Assembly (NCBI GenBank): GCA_002751075.1
Contig: NAOQ01000171.1
Coordinates: 36,395 to 100,394, forward strand
Source: Ichthyophonus hoferi
Taxonomy: Eukaryota > Opisthokonta > Ichthyosporea > Ichthyophonida > Ichthyophonidae
DNA: 64,000 nucleotides
Direction: 5' to 3'
A program made the position numbers and the translations under genes. This document shows, one piece after another, positions 1 to 13,143 of this stretch. The number at the start of each line of letters is the position of its first letter. Position 1 is the stretch's first letter. Below the pieces are notes generated by a model. The model did not search any database and had not been told where the DNA came from. It saw nothing but the letters and a program-made list of their open reading frames with translations.

Positions 1-239
1 ACTGTGTCACCCATGAGAGGGTTGAGGTTGTATCCTGTCCTTCATAACTGTTGCCTGCAGATTGCCTGGCCAAGGCAATGTCCTCTTGTCCCCTACAAAT
101 TAAAAAATGCACAAGTCCTGATGTGCATGTACACATATAAACCTTAGGTCCTGCCCACATGACACACCAATGCACCCCATGTAAGGAGGTGTTGAAATCA
201 CTATTTTTATTTAGGGAATCGTGATCATTTGTGATCGCG

Positions 240-1340
240 TTGCTCACAGGTATTCCTGATTATCTCACATAATCTCATAATTCCCATGGTTTCAATGATT
301 ATAGAACACCAAGAAATGCTAGAATAACTACTTACTTGATAACTCCAGATAAAATATATCACAAACAACATATTATATGTATCTACATCTAAGTAAGTTA
401 GTAAGTATGGAGATTAACTTAATAACTTTATTAGACATATCAATAAGTAAAAATAAATGAGAACTAGTGCATCAATATATGATTGATGAATGTGAGCCTG
501 AATCAATCAGACACATAATATAACATATTGCATAGAAAGCTATGTCATAAGGATTTTGAAATACTTGGCTTTTCCATTGTAACATATAGCAATCTGTGGT
601 AATTTTAGTGACTTGTTCACAGGCTTCGGGGTTGCTAATTAGGTGTTGTATAATAGGACTCCATATCGTAAATGGGACTAATTGTAAATATTATTATTGG
701 TTAATCCAGTTCATTATAGGTTGCGGAGATCCACTAGAATTGTCTGATCCTATCGCGATACTTAAATACTATTGCGTCCTTATTTAGATGGTGAATTAAC
801 TAATTTCTTTATTGATGTGAAATTGTTCATACCGCATGCTATTATTAACTAAAATGAAACTGATCAATGCATTACCGCTTTTCATAAGGGCTTCGGCCAG
901 ACTATGTGTTCATTCGCAGTTAGCAATCTTGTAACATAACAAGTATATAAAAAAGCTAGCTGTTCTAGTATTCTTTATGGTTCTAAAGTTCTGAACATGC
1001 AAATACAATTAGAGACAAGGTGATACCCGAATAAACCTAATAATCAGTTCATATCTGATTGTAAAGTATCAAAATTGTTGCCTCAATATTATTCATCCCA
1101 AACCAGTTGATTTTTCCCCAAGAATAACAAGATGAGCAAAGCGCAATACTTGGATATATTCATTTGGAATCAAGCCTACATTCTAGAGCAAGCCAGATTT
1201 TCTAACTTAGACAGAGCTTCCGTTCCATTGATCCTTCCACATTCGAGAAAATATACACCCATCTAACATCTGGAAAAAGGATTGTCGTCAATGACAGAAC
1301 TACAACAACCAATTCAAAAACAGGAGAAATTCAATCCTTC
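240..1340 (+). repeat. Dispersed repeat family A, copy 1 (interrupted by a B insertion)
   Basis: This stretch aligns by eye with 2330-3040. Shared blocks include the words around 'agaacaccaagaaatgct', 'taacttaataact', 'gaactagtgcatca', the 'aatcaatcagacacataata' block, 'agctagctgttctag' and 'agacagagcttcc', all in the same order. Copy 1 is longer because about 350 bases at 577-938 are absent from copy 2; that insert is a family B element. I see no coding capacity, so the class is unknown. The similarity is clear but the ends are approximate. Confidence 0.7.
587..928 (-). repeat. Repeat family B, copy 1, nested in family A
   Basis: The reverse complement of this segment matches 11940-12330 (for example 'gaaattagttaattc', 'gatcagacaattctagtgg', 'ggattaaccaataataa'). 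The ten bases TTGTAACATA occur on both sides (577-586 and 929-938, overlapping the element's end), as expected for a target-site duplication. Just inside, TAGCAATCT occurs at both ends as a short direct repeat. Copy 2 of family A has an uninterrupted, diverged version of this spot, so insertion rather than deletion is likely. The 63-codon open frame at 596-787 starts with GTG inside this repeat and is not a gene. Confidence 0.7.
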
Positions 1341-2329
1341 AATGAAGACTTGTCATCTAATCTTCTTTAACAGGAAAATAATTAGGAGTCAGATTAACAT
1401 CGTAATATATTGTCTTCTACTAGCGACCAGAGTAAAAGGCAGTATAAATGACACTTGCATCACAACTTATTCTTGTAGTCATCTCCAAATAGAATTCATA
1501 TGGTTAAGAGGCATCATATTGGTTGTGCAGTTGGGGAAGATAATAAAAAATTGTCCAGACCAACAGCTCAGTAGTACAACAAAAGTTAGTGATAGAACGT
1601 AGACCATCTACTTCTCAATATATATCAGGTTAACTAAATATTTAAAATTGTTCTTCGATAGAATGCTAAGAATAGCCATTAACTAAAGGATTGATATTGT
1701 AAATTATCCATGAACACATGAGAACCTAAATATAATTAAACATATTTCCTGCAGTTTCAAACCAGTTGACCTGGAAGTAAGCACACATTATTGTAATACT
1801 TATAATTAAAGTCAAATTTCTTACTGAATAGTTGATGGTTATCAAAGTGGCTGACTGATTTCAGTATTTTAGTAACAATTGCTAAATACATAAGTATGAC
1901 TCTGAGACTAGTTATGACCTGATCCAAGACTTTTTGTTAGATATTAAACAGTGTATATTTAAAACAAGTAATCTGATACATTTAGAATATATTAATCAAG
2001 TGAAGAATTTACTATTAGGCTGCTTTTGAAAGCTGCAGCATCTGGGCTTATTTTTTTTAAGAATTTTTTTTATTTGTCTATTCAATGCTCTATCTAGTAA
2101 ATTGTTACATTTAATTTACATATTGGTTTGTCCTCCCTAAATCAATTGAATTACAAATTGTTTTTTAACTAATTATGTGATTTGAGTATGTTGCAAATAA
2201 TTAGAAACGAGATCCACCCATGTAATCGATATCCATTTAAAATTGAAGGAATACCAAATTAAGAGGTGCTTCAGCATGTATCTTTTTGTTGGAATTATTA
2301 TCTCTGATCAGGAATTGTAACCACAAGTA

Positions 2330-3040
2330 ATTATGTTATTCATTACTAATTCCCCCATTTCATCATGTAGTCTCATGTTGTTAAATTTCCTACAATTTCA
2401 GAACACCAAGAGCTACTGGAACAACTACTTACTCAGTACCCTAGCATAGTATACATCATAGCTATTATATTTATATATATACATATATATTATAGAATAT
2501 CTTTTTCTACATCTAGACAAGTTAATAAATAGTCAAGTTAACTTAATAACTAAATTAGAAACAATTTTATCTATAGACATGGAGTAGAACTAGCACATCA
2601 CTACATGAATAATGAACTTGGACCAGGATTAATCAGGAACCCAAATAATATACAATACATAGGAAACTGTGTTAAACAAAGTTCAAATACTTAACTTCAT
2701 AATTGCGACAAGCATAAAAGAAATCTAGCTGTGCTAGAATTCTTCATAATTTTAAAAACGTAAATAATTAGAGACAAGAAAATATTTAAATAAATAATAC
2801 AATCAGTTTGCACCTTAAGCAAAAGCATTAAATATTATCACTAATACATTACTCAAATACTTTCATCCTGGAGCAAACTAGCTTCGCCAACTTGGACAAG
2901 GCCTCCCCTTCCATAGATCCTTCTGAAACTAGGAGAATATGTAGATACCTAAATCCTAATAAAAACACAATAATCAACTGTAAAACTACAGTAATCAATT
3001 CAGAAACAGGGGGAAATCTTTTGGGATCAACATGTATGAT
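2330..3040 (+). repeat. Dispersed repeat family A, copy 2
   Basis: This copy is collinear with copy 1 at 240-1340 and lacks the B insertion. The blocks run from 'agaacaccaagagctactgg' through 'gaactagcacatcacta' and 'aatctagctgtgctag' to 'ggacaaggcctcccc' and 'caattcagaaacaggg'. It is followed at once by a third partial copy. Confidence 0.7.
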
Positions 3041-3049
3041 CATAAATTA

Positions 3050-3300
3050 CGATTGTAAGTAATCGCATTATTCATACTGATTACTGATTCCATCATGCGA
3101 TCTCATGATTCTCAATGTTCCTATGATTTTAGAGTAAAACCCATAACTGGAACAATAATTTATATGGTACTCTAGAATAAACATAATAGCTTACTTATAT
3201 ATATAGATACGTATTGTTATAGTCTTAGCCTTTCTACACAGTATTAAGGTAAAAAATATGGGTGCTATCTTAATGATTTTATTAGATAGATCCTTACCAA
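3050..3300 (+). repeat. Dispersed repeat family A, copy 3 (partial)
   Basis: The order 'cattattcatactgatt', 'ccatcatgcgatctcatgat', 'aacccataactggaacaa' and 'tggtactctagaataaaca' matches the start of copies 1 and 2. It directly follows the end of copy 2, so the 240-3300 block reads as a diverged tandem array. Similarity fades after about 3300. Confidence 0.55.
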
Positions 3301-6300
3301 TAGAAACATGGTATTATTAGCATATCACTATAGTTGTTGACTCTCTCTTGCTAGTTATGGCTACTGTTGATTTCTGCTTCATGGTGGCAATATAGGCCCA
3401 ATAGTTTTTTCTTGATTTGAGGGACTCACCACTTATCTAGCTAACACACTTAGTTTATATACTTAAGCTTAGTATTACAACTCATAATAACAGGACCTAG
3501 ACTAAGTATGAAAGCATTCCCTGTTAAAATATTTCAGCTACTGCCAGCATTAGTCTGCGTACTTCATGATATTTTGTATGAAAACACATTGTTTATTGTT
3601 CGTTTCTATATATTTATTAGTGTTGTAATATTACACTAATAATTAATTGAAATTATTTATTTTCACGATTAAATGATTTACCGAGTCACTAATTTCGTAC
3701 TGCTTTATCTGATTGGTTACTTTATATAAAAGTATTTGATTGGAGATGCGACTCAAATTCTATTAGCATACGATATTTAAAAATAGATATTTAATCTTGG
3801 TATTAGTATACCGATTGGCTCGCGGCTCAGCATGGGGTTCTCACCATGGATCAGTAGTTCCAATACTTGCTTGTTATACGATAAAAGGTAGTATGTTTAA
3901 AGTAGTATGTACATCCTACGCTATTAGTCTTGAGAAATAAGTATATGTGAATTCAGTAGTGTAAGTGGTGCTACGTGTAATTGTGACCTATAACGAGGAA
4001 AAAAATGTATAGTCCAATTCTGAACTGACTTTCATTGTGTTGATACACTATCAGTTTTTTTAGGTCGGCGGAAACTATATAATGCCAACTCAGTTCATTA
4101 GCAAGGACCGAAGATATGATTGAAGTAAATCTTTTCACCTCTTGGTCCCAGAGTGGAAGAAAGAAAACTTCCATTGTTTTTTCTGGGCAGTTTCTTGGTA
4201 TTTAGAGGTTCAATGCTACATAAACTAAGTATTTTTTTCTTGAGAGATCATGAAGTTTTCAGACTAAAAACTTGTGATTTCTGCAATATTTCAATAATAA
4301 GATTGGGAGAGTGCAGTTAGTTGGGCAGCCAGGTGTTGGCTGATGGCCCAGTGAGACTTTCAAGGGATCCAGTAGAGGATCTATTGTCATAAGATAGATA
4401 AAGATGATCATGATATCATACTTTGAAGATTGTTTTTCTGTAAGCATCCAGTTTCTGCAACACGAATATAGGCTTCTGTAACTCCTCCTAGCAGTTGAAA
4501 GACTGCAGAGTCTTTAGCACAAGTAGCTGAACTTTTCTTAGGCAGGTTGCCTAAGCAATGAGTTATCTGGCTTGATAACGTATGATTTGAAATGACTCAT
4601 TAGCTGGTTGCATGATCTCTGCCATTGGCTGCTTCAATATTGTTTAATAGTTTTGGATTGGCATTTACGAACCTGAGATCTCTGATTGGTAAGTTTAATT
4701 GCACAAATTGTTTTTCTTGACTATATGTGCAATAGTAATTGCTAATAATAATAAATGATCATAGCTATATGAAGAAATACCTAACTCATTTAAACATTTC
4801 TGTACTAATAGTGTAAATAAACTGTGACTATATAAATTAAGACAAAGGCAGCAACACTACGTCGAGGTTATAGTAACATGATGGCTTGCACTAAAATTGA
4901 AAAAAATACCAAAAACAAAACAGCACTTTAATAGGGTGACTATGTCATTTAGGTTAATTACTAAACAGTTGTTATGGAGTAGCCCAATAATTGTGTACGA
5001 AATTATTTGGATGATTAAAAGGTTGGTTCTCAATAGTGTTTCAAACAGCTTTTCCATACTCAACTTATTCTAATATACCTCATTTTTTGGATTACCTGGT
5101 TCAGTAAGAGGTGGGGTGGACAGTGTGTATCATGAACTCGCCCTAGGTCTTTCTAAGACTTAAGAGTAAAAGCAACTGAGGTGGCGCCTGGCACAATGCA
5201 ATGGAAGATACACGTAAAATTGAATAAAGAAAAAACAAATAAGAGTCATGAGAAATAAAGAATTTTCCCTCAAGAAATCATTACTGCAAGTTACCACCTT
5301 ATTCATTACCATTCCCAATTACAGCATGAGATCATATGATGTAACTAGTAATTGTGGTCAATAATGTGATCAGAAATTGAGCTCAACAAAAGTGTAAGTG
5401 ATGGGTAGAGCTGGGAAGAAAAGAGCTGATGGGGGTATAGGCCCTTTACATGTTTGCTGTCTAGTGTAATGTGATATTATATAGAATAAAAATAATACAT
5501 GTAGCTTCTGAAGATTGAAGATAATTTTAAACAAATGGGTAAACCAGTGTATTCCAAATACTTTATTCAAATATAAAGATGCTAGGGTATTTGTGAAAAA
5601 GGAAATGAACGTAGGTGTATGAATATAGGCTTTGGCCCTGGTTGTTCCCCACTACATTGTGTATGCTCTCATACTTGGTGATCATAAGTAACTATAGATA
5701 TGTAGAAAACAAGTACATGTACAAGAAGAATATACATACATGCATGTAGCATACTCACAAAAGGAAGTGTGAGCCTTTGCTTGTACATGTACCTATTTTG
5801 TAATATAGGCATAGAGAGTGTGTGCATATGCTTAAAAGAATATGCTATTAAGTAGTCTTAAGCACAATAGTGTGTGCATGCTGCCAATATATGTTTTCTA
5901 CCTGTGACCCTAACATCAATATAAATAAATACATAGCAAACATAGGCATATGTCATATTCTAATAAATAACAGATGCCACTAGACCATAAATACATAAAT
6001 GCATATATATAGGAATGCTCTGTTAGCATTATAGATATCATTAAATGAATAAATGATATTGGTCAGACTCATCGGACACTCTCAAATGAGACCTCTCCAT
6101 TCGATGCCATCGCATCACATTGTTTTTCATAAGTCAGAACGTGTGTAAACTTGCTCTGCCATTATAAGCTAAACAATATATTTTCTACTGCCAAGGAAAT
6201 TCATTTTAAAATTAAATATATAAATAATTTAATTTTAGTTAATTAATTGTTAATAAGTTTTATTTTTTTAAAAAGAAAAAAAGAAATGAATTTTTTTATT

Positions 6301-7488
6301 TAAGCCAGGTAAAAAGCAAAATAAACATAATTGCAATTGACTTACACTCCTCATTGTAAGCGCAACAATGCACAATGCAATTTAATTTAAATTGTCCTAT
6401 TGGCTAAATAACTAAACAAAAAATACCTCCGCGTAAGATGATTTGTTATCTTACATCGTTTTAGTTTTCTTTCCTAATCATATTGCTCAAACAGTCGGAT
6501 TATCCAAACCCAATGATTGAGTTGTCATAATACCTGAGAAATGTGAATTGCAAAATATGTCGCCACGCTAACCAAAGTTTCAGAAGAAAGGTAAAATTAT
6601 AATTTAATTAATTATAACAATAAAGATATGAAAAATTATAATTTAAGTATATTAATAAAATTAGTTTTAAATATTTTTATATTTTTTGAAAATATTAATG
6701 AGTGAATATGGTAAAGTTCAAAGTTATTCCTCAAAAGACATCAACTAGCCAATAAGATGAATGCATGAATCATGTGAGTCTTCAATAAGCTAATTGATTG
6801 TAACCACGCCACTTTACGTTGGCTTTCGTGAGTAAAATAATTTGGCTTGATTATCTTTTACTGTATTTCAGCAAATTAATAATCAATTTATGTATTATAT
6901 ATTAAATATTTATATTTTAAATAAATATAATTAAGATGTAAATTTTTTTTTAAAAAAAAATTATATTCATATATATTTTTTATTTTTAAACCTTCCAAGG
7001 TACTTTACACGCCTTGCAGGATAAAGCATTTAGAACCCCCATTGTATTTATTACACAAATATGCATATTTACTTCTTGTATTATATTTAATAATAAATAA
7101 TATTTACATTCAACAACTTATTGTTTGATTACTTATACAGAAAGCATATAAAAAACCATATTCTCTTACATTTTTTCTTTATTAATATAAATATACGCAT
7201 AAAAAAAATAAAACATAATAATAAGAATAATAAATTGAATATGGCCTAAGGGATTTACAATTTAACCCCTCAACCCCCACCCTCATTGCAAATATTCATT
7301 GATATAATGGCATTAAATTGCTTCCATTCGTTAGTTAACGTACGTTTTTAATTTGTGCTCTTGTTTTGAGTTTGGTGTGGTTATTAAGCACACGTTTAGT
7401 GAACAACATTTGATATAGTATTGTCCAAGCAACTGTAACGGCTGTCATTTTTTAAGTGTAAGTTAGTTAGTTTATTAAACCATAAATA
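3300..7488. other. Gene-poor AT-rich intergenic stretch
   Basis: I see no convincing coding exon here. Open frames are short and are not joined by splice sites into anything recognisable. About 6170-7250 is almost purely A and T with runs of T and A. A short stretch near 5280-5360 recalls the start of family A. Confidence 0.5.
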
Positions 7489-8313
7489 ATGAACCAAGTT
7501 GTTGCTGCTCATGAAACCCTTGAGTGCCCTCTCAAATCCACGCAGGGTCTGAAGTGCCCCCCCTGCCCTCCCCCACCAATTCCACTTCGCATTACCGATA
7601 AGCTGTCCAAAGAGCAAACAACCATGGTTGGCAACGCGCGTACACCCATGAAAATCCATAATGAACATTTTGAAGGAAGTGTATTTTTTAAGCTTAAAAC
7701 CAACCCCGAGGACCCATATTTTGCGCCATATTTTGGCGACAAGAAACGTATGTTTGAGATACAAGCACAAGGACGACTTCTTAATGTTTCGGACGATCAG
7801 GATGTATACATTGGCATTGAGACACCACGCCAGCTTAACCTGGGAATGTGGGGACGCTTTGCCAGTACTATCATTTTAAAACTTCTTCATGCCCTAACAC
7901 ACGGTGCACATGCAAATGCTGGTTCGGACAAAGATCGTGAGACGGCGCACATTGCTCTCCCCCTCAATACAGCAGCTGATCGACTAATTATTACCAAACC
8001 AGGCGAGGAACCTCCTGCGTTAGGGGTAGAGCAACTCCCAGAGCTTATGTCTAAGGAAGAGCGTCATGCAATCACCAAATATGATCCACAAGATACGTAT
8101 ACCATGTCGTTTCATTCCATGTATATTAACTGGTGCACTTGGGAGCTTGTCAATGTTCCTGGACTTCCACCTGTTTCACTTAAACTCCTTTTTGACGATC
8201 AGCCGGTTCGTTTTGTTGGTTACACTGTATCAAAGGACCTTAAACATGAACCACATTCGGATGATATTAAGTCGTATCTGTTCTGCATCGAGTTTCAGTC
8301 GCTTCTGGGTTAG
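7489..8313 (+). CDS. DUF1769-like conserved protein, intronless, 274 aa
   Basis: This is one uninterrupted 274-codon frame whose base composition is much richer in G+C than its flanks. The start is the ATG at 7489, the first in frame after the AT-rich leader. The N-terminus has a Cys/Pro-rich run (residues about 12-35, including a PPCPPPP stretch). Then come a globular part with FEIQAQGRL and DVYIGIE strands, the phrase IITKPGEEPPALG (about residues 165-177), and TYTMSFHSMYINW followed by a VPGLPPVSL and DDQPVRFVGY block near the C-terminus. This order resembles the DUF1769 family known mainly from fungi and other microbial eukaryotes, as I remember it. Its biochemical role is unknown. I see no signal peptide or membrane span. 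It stands alone, with no neighbour within 5 kb downstream. The coding call is firm; the family name is less so. Confidence 0.8.
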   Translation: MNQVVAAHETLECPLKSTQGLKCPPCPPPPIPLRITDKLSKEQTTMVGNARTPMKIHNEHFEGSVFFKLKTNPEDPYFAPYFGDKKRMFEIQAQGRLLNVSDDQDVYIGIETPRQLNLGMWGRFASTIILKLLHALTHGAHANAGSDKDRETAHIALPLNTAADRLIITKPGEEPPALGVEQLPELMSKEERHAITKYDPQDTYTMSFHSMYINWCTWELVNVPGLPPVSLKLLFDDQPVRFVGYTVSKDLKHEPHSDDIKSYLFCIEFQSLLG

Positions 8314-11210
8314 AGTAGTTTATATGCATTAGTCACAGTGGCGGGACGATAGATTAAATTGTTATTGATTTTTCTGTAATTCTTAGAAAGGAGAATTTAA
8401 ACGCTGATATAAGATACATTTACACTTTGTGAACAATATCGTAAACAAACACTCTTGTTTTATAGGGGCTGTGGGGTATATTCCTTGTGCTTGCCCGTAC
8501 ATATCGGTTGTTGTTATATATATTGGTATGAGTATATATATATTAGTGCTAACTTCAGGACATAGAAGGCATGCAACTGAATATACAGGTATGGACAGTA
8601 TTTTATGGTTTGAGTCAAGGAGAAATAATTTTTGTACAGGTATAGAAATTTAAAAAACCTAGAAAGGGTTTTAGGAATGTATTTGCTCTCTAAACAATGG
8701 TGATAGTATAAGGAATTCGCGCCTGTTTTCTCAATAGGATGTATTACAATGATAATTGATTTGGTTTTTTTTTCAGGTATAAGGGAGTAGCTATAATTTA
8801 GTGTTGTTCGGGTTGGTTCATGTATTTTGTATTTTACAATTATGACTACTCAAACCAAAGAGTGTCTGATATAACCAGTTAAATAAAATAAAATATTCAC
8901 ATAACGGAGGTGTGGAAGAGGTGATGTGATATAGGGGTCGGGAAACACGTTTTTCCGCACATAAACCTTTGGTAAATAGTCTGTTTACCTCTGAAAGCAA
9001 TTAATGCTCCATACTATATCCATCAGAAACGATTTCTTTATCTTTCAAATAAACTATACAAAACTACAACATCCCCACTATGAACCAGTTACCAATGTCT
9101 AGTGGATGTCAACGCCAATCTTTTTGAGTTCAGCTCTCTTAGATAATTCCGAAATTTAACTTTTCAAATATTGTTAAGATATTGAAGTAGTTGAAAGTAT
9201 TACAGTTTAATGATGTTATAATGATACATATCTGTATTGCAGTGTAATTACAAGCTTCTTTCTCCAGTTATATTTTTAGAATGGTAGAAGGCAAACACTA
9301 TTTGGTATGAAATTTTTATACCATCTAGTACTTGGGTGTGGTGCTCATTCTGAAAGGGAGCGTCTTATCTATAAAAATTCCTACGATTGGAAGCGATAAA
9401 AATATAGAAATTATTGATTGGACAAGGGGGTGTGGAGGATGTGCAATAAAATGGTGAATAAAATAAAGATATACACATCTGGATATATATTATATATTTG
9501 GCATATATTTATTGTTATAAAATGATAAGTATGTGGTGTATTCTAATTGGATTAGTGTTTAATATAATAAGAAGACTGTCGGTGGTGTCGATTTCAGCCT
9601 GTATTATAATTGTCTCACTCATGCTCAATGTGGCAGCCGACCACTAGAAGCAGAAGATTAAGATAAACGCTGTGTAACCTTTATTCAGTATCACTGCAAA
9701 ATCAAAAGTACCCCATCTGTCTCAGATAGAAATCTTTTATCCTTTTGGAATATAGCATTTATATATAGAACGCTTCAGAACCCTGCACACCCAGTATTAA
9801 TTAGTTAGATAACTACAACTATCGCCAGTTCGCCTATGTTGTACATGTAGCTGTATTTGGCAGTTTGTTCCTAACCCTGCTGATAGAGGATAGGATATTG
9901 CAAAACCTGTCTGTTACGTTCTGGCCTAGGCCAATGTACTTCCCCATCTTTTAGTTCAGTGCTGTTTCTTACACACTTAATTCCGAATAGACATTTATAT
10001 CTGTTTGCATCTAAACAGGCAACTTATTGCTGATTATATATCTACGTCCAAGTATGTAAATTCATATTAATGGTTACACATGTATGTAAATGAATGCGTA
10101 TTCCTCTGTATGATGTAAATATTAGCAGTTTGATGTTCTTAATATATTGTGGGAATTCATAAAGATTATATGTGAATAATGTAGCCATAATTTGCACAGC
10201 ATACATAGCCTACATAGGTTGAACATGATTTCCATAAATTTATTATATATGTACTGTTTTTATGTTTTGGCGTATTGGGATGCACACAGTCGTTATGGGT
10301 ATATAATAGCGTTGAAAGAACACAATCTTTAGTGATTATTATATTAACGCTTTCAACCATTTGGACTATCCTAACCACAGACCTTATAAAAACAGAATAC
10401 CTAGATGGTCCTAAAAATGATCTTGATCAAGAGCTTGTCCATATCAATTAACACCAATGGAAATATAATCAAGTATAAAATGTAAATATAAATTAACTGT
10501 TACCAGCATAATCTTTATATGAGTTTAATAAAAATCTCATGTGCGGCTAAATTTTGACGTTGCAGTATGATCAGTAGTAATCCAGTCTTAATTAAGTTTA
10601 ACGGTTACAAATAAGAGAATGTACAAATTAAATAACCAAAGTAGCTGCTTTATCTACACCACAAGAATCGTTTTGTAAAATATTATTAGAATCAAACACC
10701 AGTTTGACCTTATTTTGGTTTTAATGATTAAAGTTGACAAAGGAAGTAAACATTTTTATTTGTCTGGTTATTTTTCTATTTCAATTCTTTACATGCAGAA
10801 CTGTTCTAATTCATTTAGGGTAGCTCATATATGTGATAACATTACTAATATGCATTTAGTTACATGCACCATGAATGGCCATCATGTTAGAAGTGCATGT
10901 CTGGTCATGAAAATTTGCACATACTTGTTGGTATAATTAAAGAGCCCATGACCTTACCTTTGTCTGTTACTCACAACCCAAGGTAATAAGTAATGTACTA
11001 CTTTTTTAAAGGGATACAACCTATTATAATGCAGTATGAGACTCTATGCTAAAACAAATTATCATATACGCTAGTATCAGCATATGTTGTGTGTTGTTGG
11101 AAATAATAAGTAAAAACAGGAGCGTTGGTACGGAACCGTTGTACGGTATTATTACGAGTCAAAACAAATTATCTGACCCGTGATTTTTATAGTCTCAAAC
11201 CGGGCAAACT
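8314..11210. other. Intergenic, no gene seen
   Basis: This is AT-rich sequence with only short, unrelated open frames. No splice-linked coding segments, tRNA-like cloverleaf or transposase signature were found by eye. An AATAAA-like cluster near 8880 lies too far from the DUF1769-like stop to be assigned to it. Confidence 0.45.
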
Positions 11211-11817
11211 NNNNNNNNNNNNNNNNNNNNNNNNNNNNNNNNNNNNNNNNNNNNNNNNNNNNNNNNNNNNNNNNNNNNNNNNNNNNNNNNNNNNNNNNNN
11301 NNNNNNNNNNNNNNNNNNNNNNNNNNNNNNNNNNNNNNNNNNNNNNNNNNNNNNNNNNNNNNNNNNNNNNNNNNNNNNNNNNNNNNNNNNNNNNNNNNNN
11401 NNNNNNNNNNNNNNNNNNNNNNNNNNNNNNNNNNNNNNNNNNNNNNNNNNNNNNNNNNNNNNNNNNNNNNNNNNNNNNNNNNNNNNNNNNNNNNNNNNNN
11501 NNNNNNNNNNNNNNNNNNNNNNNNNNNNNNNNNNNNNNNNNNNNNNNNNNNNNNNNNNNNNNNNNNNNNNNNNNNNNNNNNNNNNNNNNNNNNNNNNNNN
11601 NNNNNNNNNNNNNNNNNNNNNNNNNNNNNNNNNNNNNNNNNNNNNNNNNNNNNNNNNNNNNNNNNNNNNNNNNNNNNNNNNNNNNNNNNNNNNNNNNNNN
11701 NNNNNNNNNNNNNNNNNNNNNNNNNNNNNNNNNNNNNNNNNNNNNNNNNNNNNNNNNNNNNNNNNNNNNNNNNNNNNNNNNNNNNNNNNNNNNNNNNNNN
11801 NNNNNNNNNNNNNNNNN
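11211..11817. other. Assembly gap (607 N)
   Basis: An unbroken run of N. Open frames that cross it are artefacts of translating N as unknown residues. Confidence 0.99.
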
Positions 11818-11939
11818 CCCGAAAGGGATCTCGCGTAGAGAAATGGACTAAAGACTCAGCTGGTGACATGGTCATCTGTAAGGTCTCCAACCGCACTCAG
11901 GTGCAATTCTCTAGATCTCAGAAGAGGCTTCTCAGCCAA

Positions 11940-12330
11940 ACTGAGATCCATGATTCCTTACAGAATGAACATATAGTTTGGCCGAAATCCTGATAGTAAG
12001 CGCCAATGCAATCATCAGTTTTATTTAGTTAATTCCCTAAAAAGTTAATCGATCTTGCCAATACATAGTGTGGTATATGAACAATTTTATATCAGTGAGG
12101 AAATTAGTTAATTCGCCATCTAACTAGTATTTGCGATAAGATCAGATAATTCTAGTGGATCCCTGTGACTTATTGTGGATTGGATTAGCCAATAATAAAT
12201 TTAACAATCAGTCAGTCCCATTTACAATAATGAATACAACTATACAGGTATTAGCTGCAATTGACACGCATGATAAAGATCGGAAAAGTATAAATGAAAA
12301 CGGAAGTAACTAATAAAGGCGCCCCAGCCA
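11940..12330 (+). repeat. Repeat family B, copy 2
   Basis: This copy carries the family core: 'gaaattagttaattc', 'gataagatcagataattc', 'tagtggatccctgtgac', 'ggattagccaataataa' and 'cagtcccatttac'. A TATAAA-like word ('agtataaatgaaaac') and an AATAAAG word follow. Similarity to the copy at 21860 continues beyond 12330 ('acgaagttct', 'aaaactttgcac') to about 12560, so the true unit may be longer. I cannot assign a class. Confidence 0.65.
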
Positions 12331-13143
12331 TTCACACAGATACGGCCTACTGGAAAAATTACGAAGTTCTCTTAATACATATAAAACTTTGCACAAAATA
12401 TATGTATAGAATTCAGATTTCTCGCTCATTCAAAAGGCAAAGAACTGAACTAATATTCAATAGTGACTATTTACATAATATAGCACTTTTTTCTAATAAT
12501 ACATGTTGTGCCATAAGCACTATTGCACCTAAACAAACTAAATAGGGAATTCCTCTTTCAGTAATAGCTGAATATAATCGTAGTAGACATCTAGAGACAG
12601 AGCCAACATACAATGTCTTCTATAGAAAGTAGATAAAACCAATTAGCTATTATCACTACTAGTACATAAGTATCAACAATTGCTTGCAAAAATCGATTGG
12701 ATTCCAAAGAACTATAGAGAAGTCCATAGAAATCCCACATATCCTTATAAACTACCATGTAGGTACATTTCTTTGGCTGTCTTATGACAGACTATGGGAT
12801 CCACCCTTTATGAACATTATTGCGTAGATGTTTATTCCTGATTACAACCAGTGCAAAGACATTTTAATAGGTCACTAACGTATCATAATTACCATTTTAG
12901 GGAAAGTGCATGATAGTTGTAGTAGTTATCATGTTAATATATTTAATTGTCAAAAAATCTAAATTCTCTTGTAAACAAATATTGTGTACGTAAATTATCA
13001 GAGTAATTAAATGATCCAATGTTCAGGTCAAATTAAAAACCAAGTTGCTAAATTGCTGTTTTAATACCACGACTAAGGTAGCTGTCTTTTAAAAACTGAA
13101 AAATATACCAGAAAGGTGCTATAGCTATATTATAATTACCATA

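Noticed and set aside
7396-7770. Minus-strand open frames overlapping the DUF1769-like gene
   Set aside because: Shadows of the real plus-strand coding frame.
11125-11896. Long open frames crossing 11211-11817
   Set aside because: They are almost entirely N; no coding evidence on either side.
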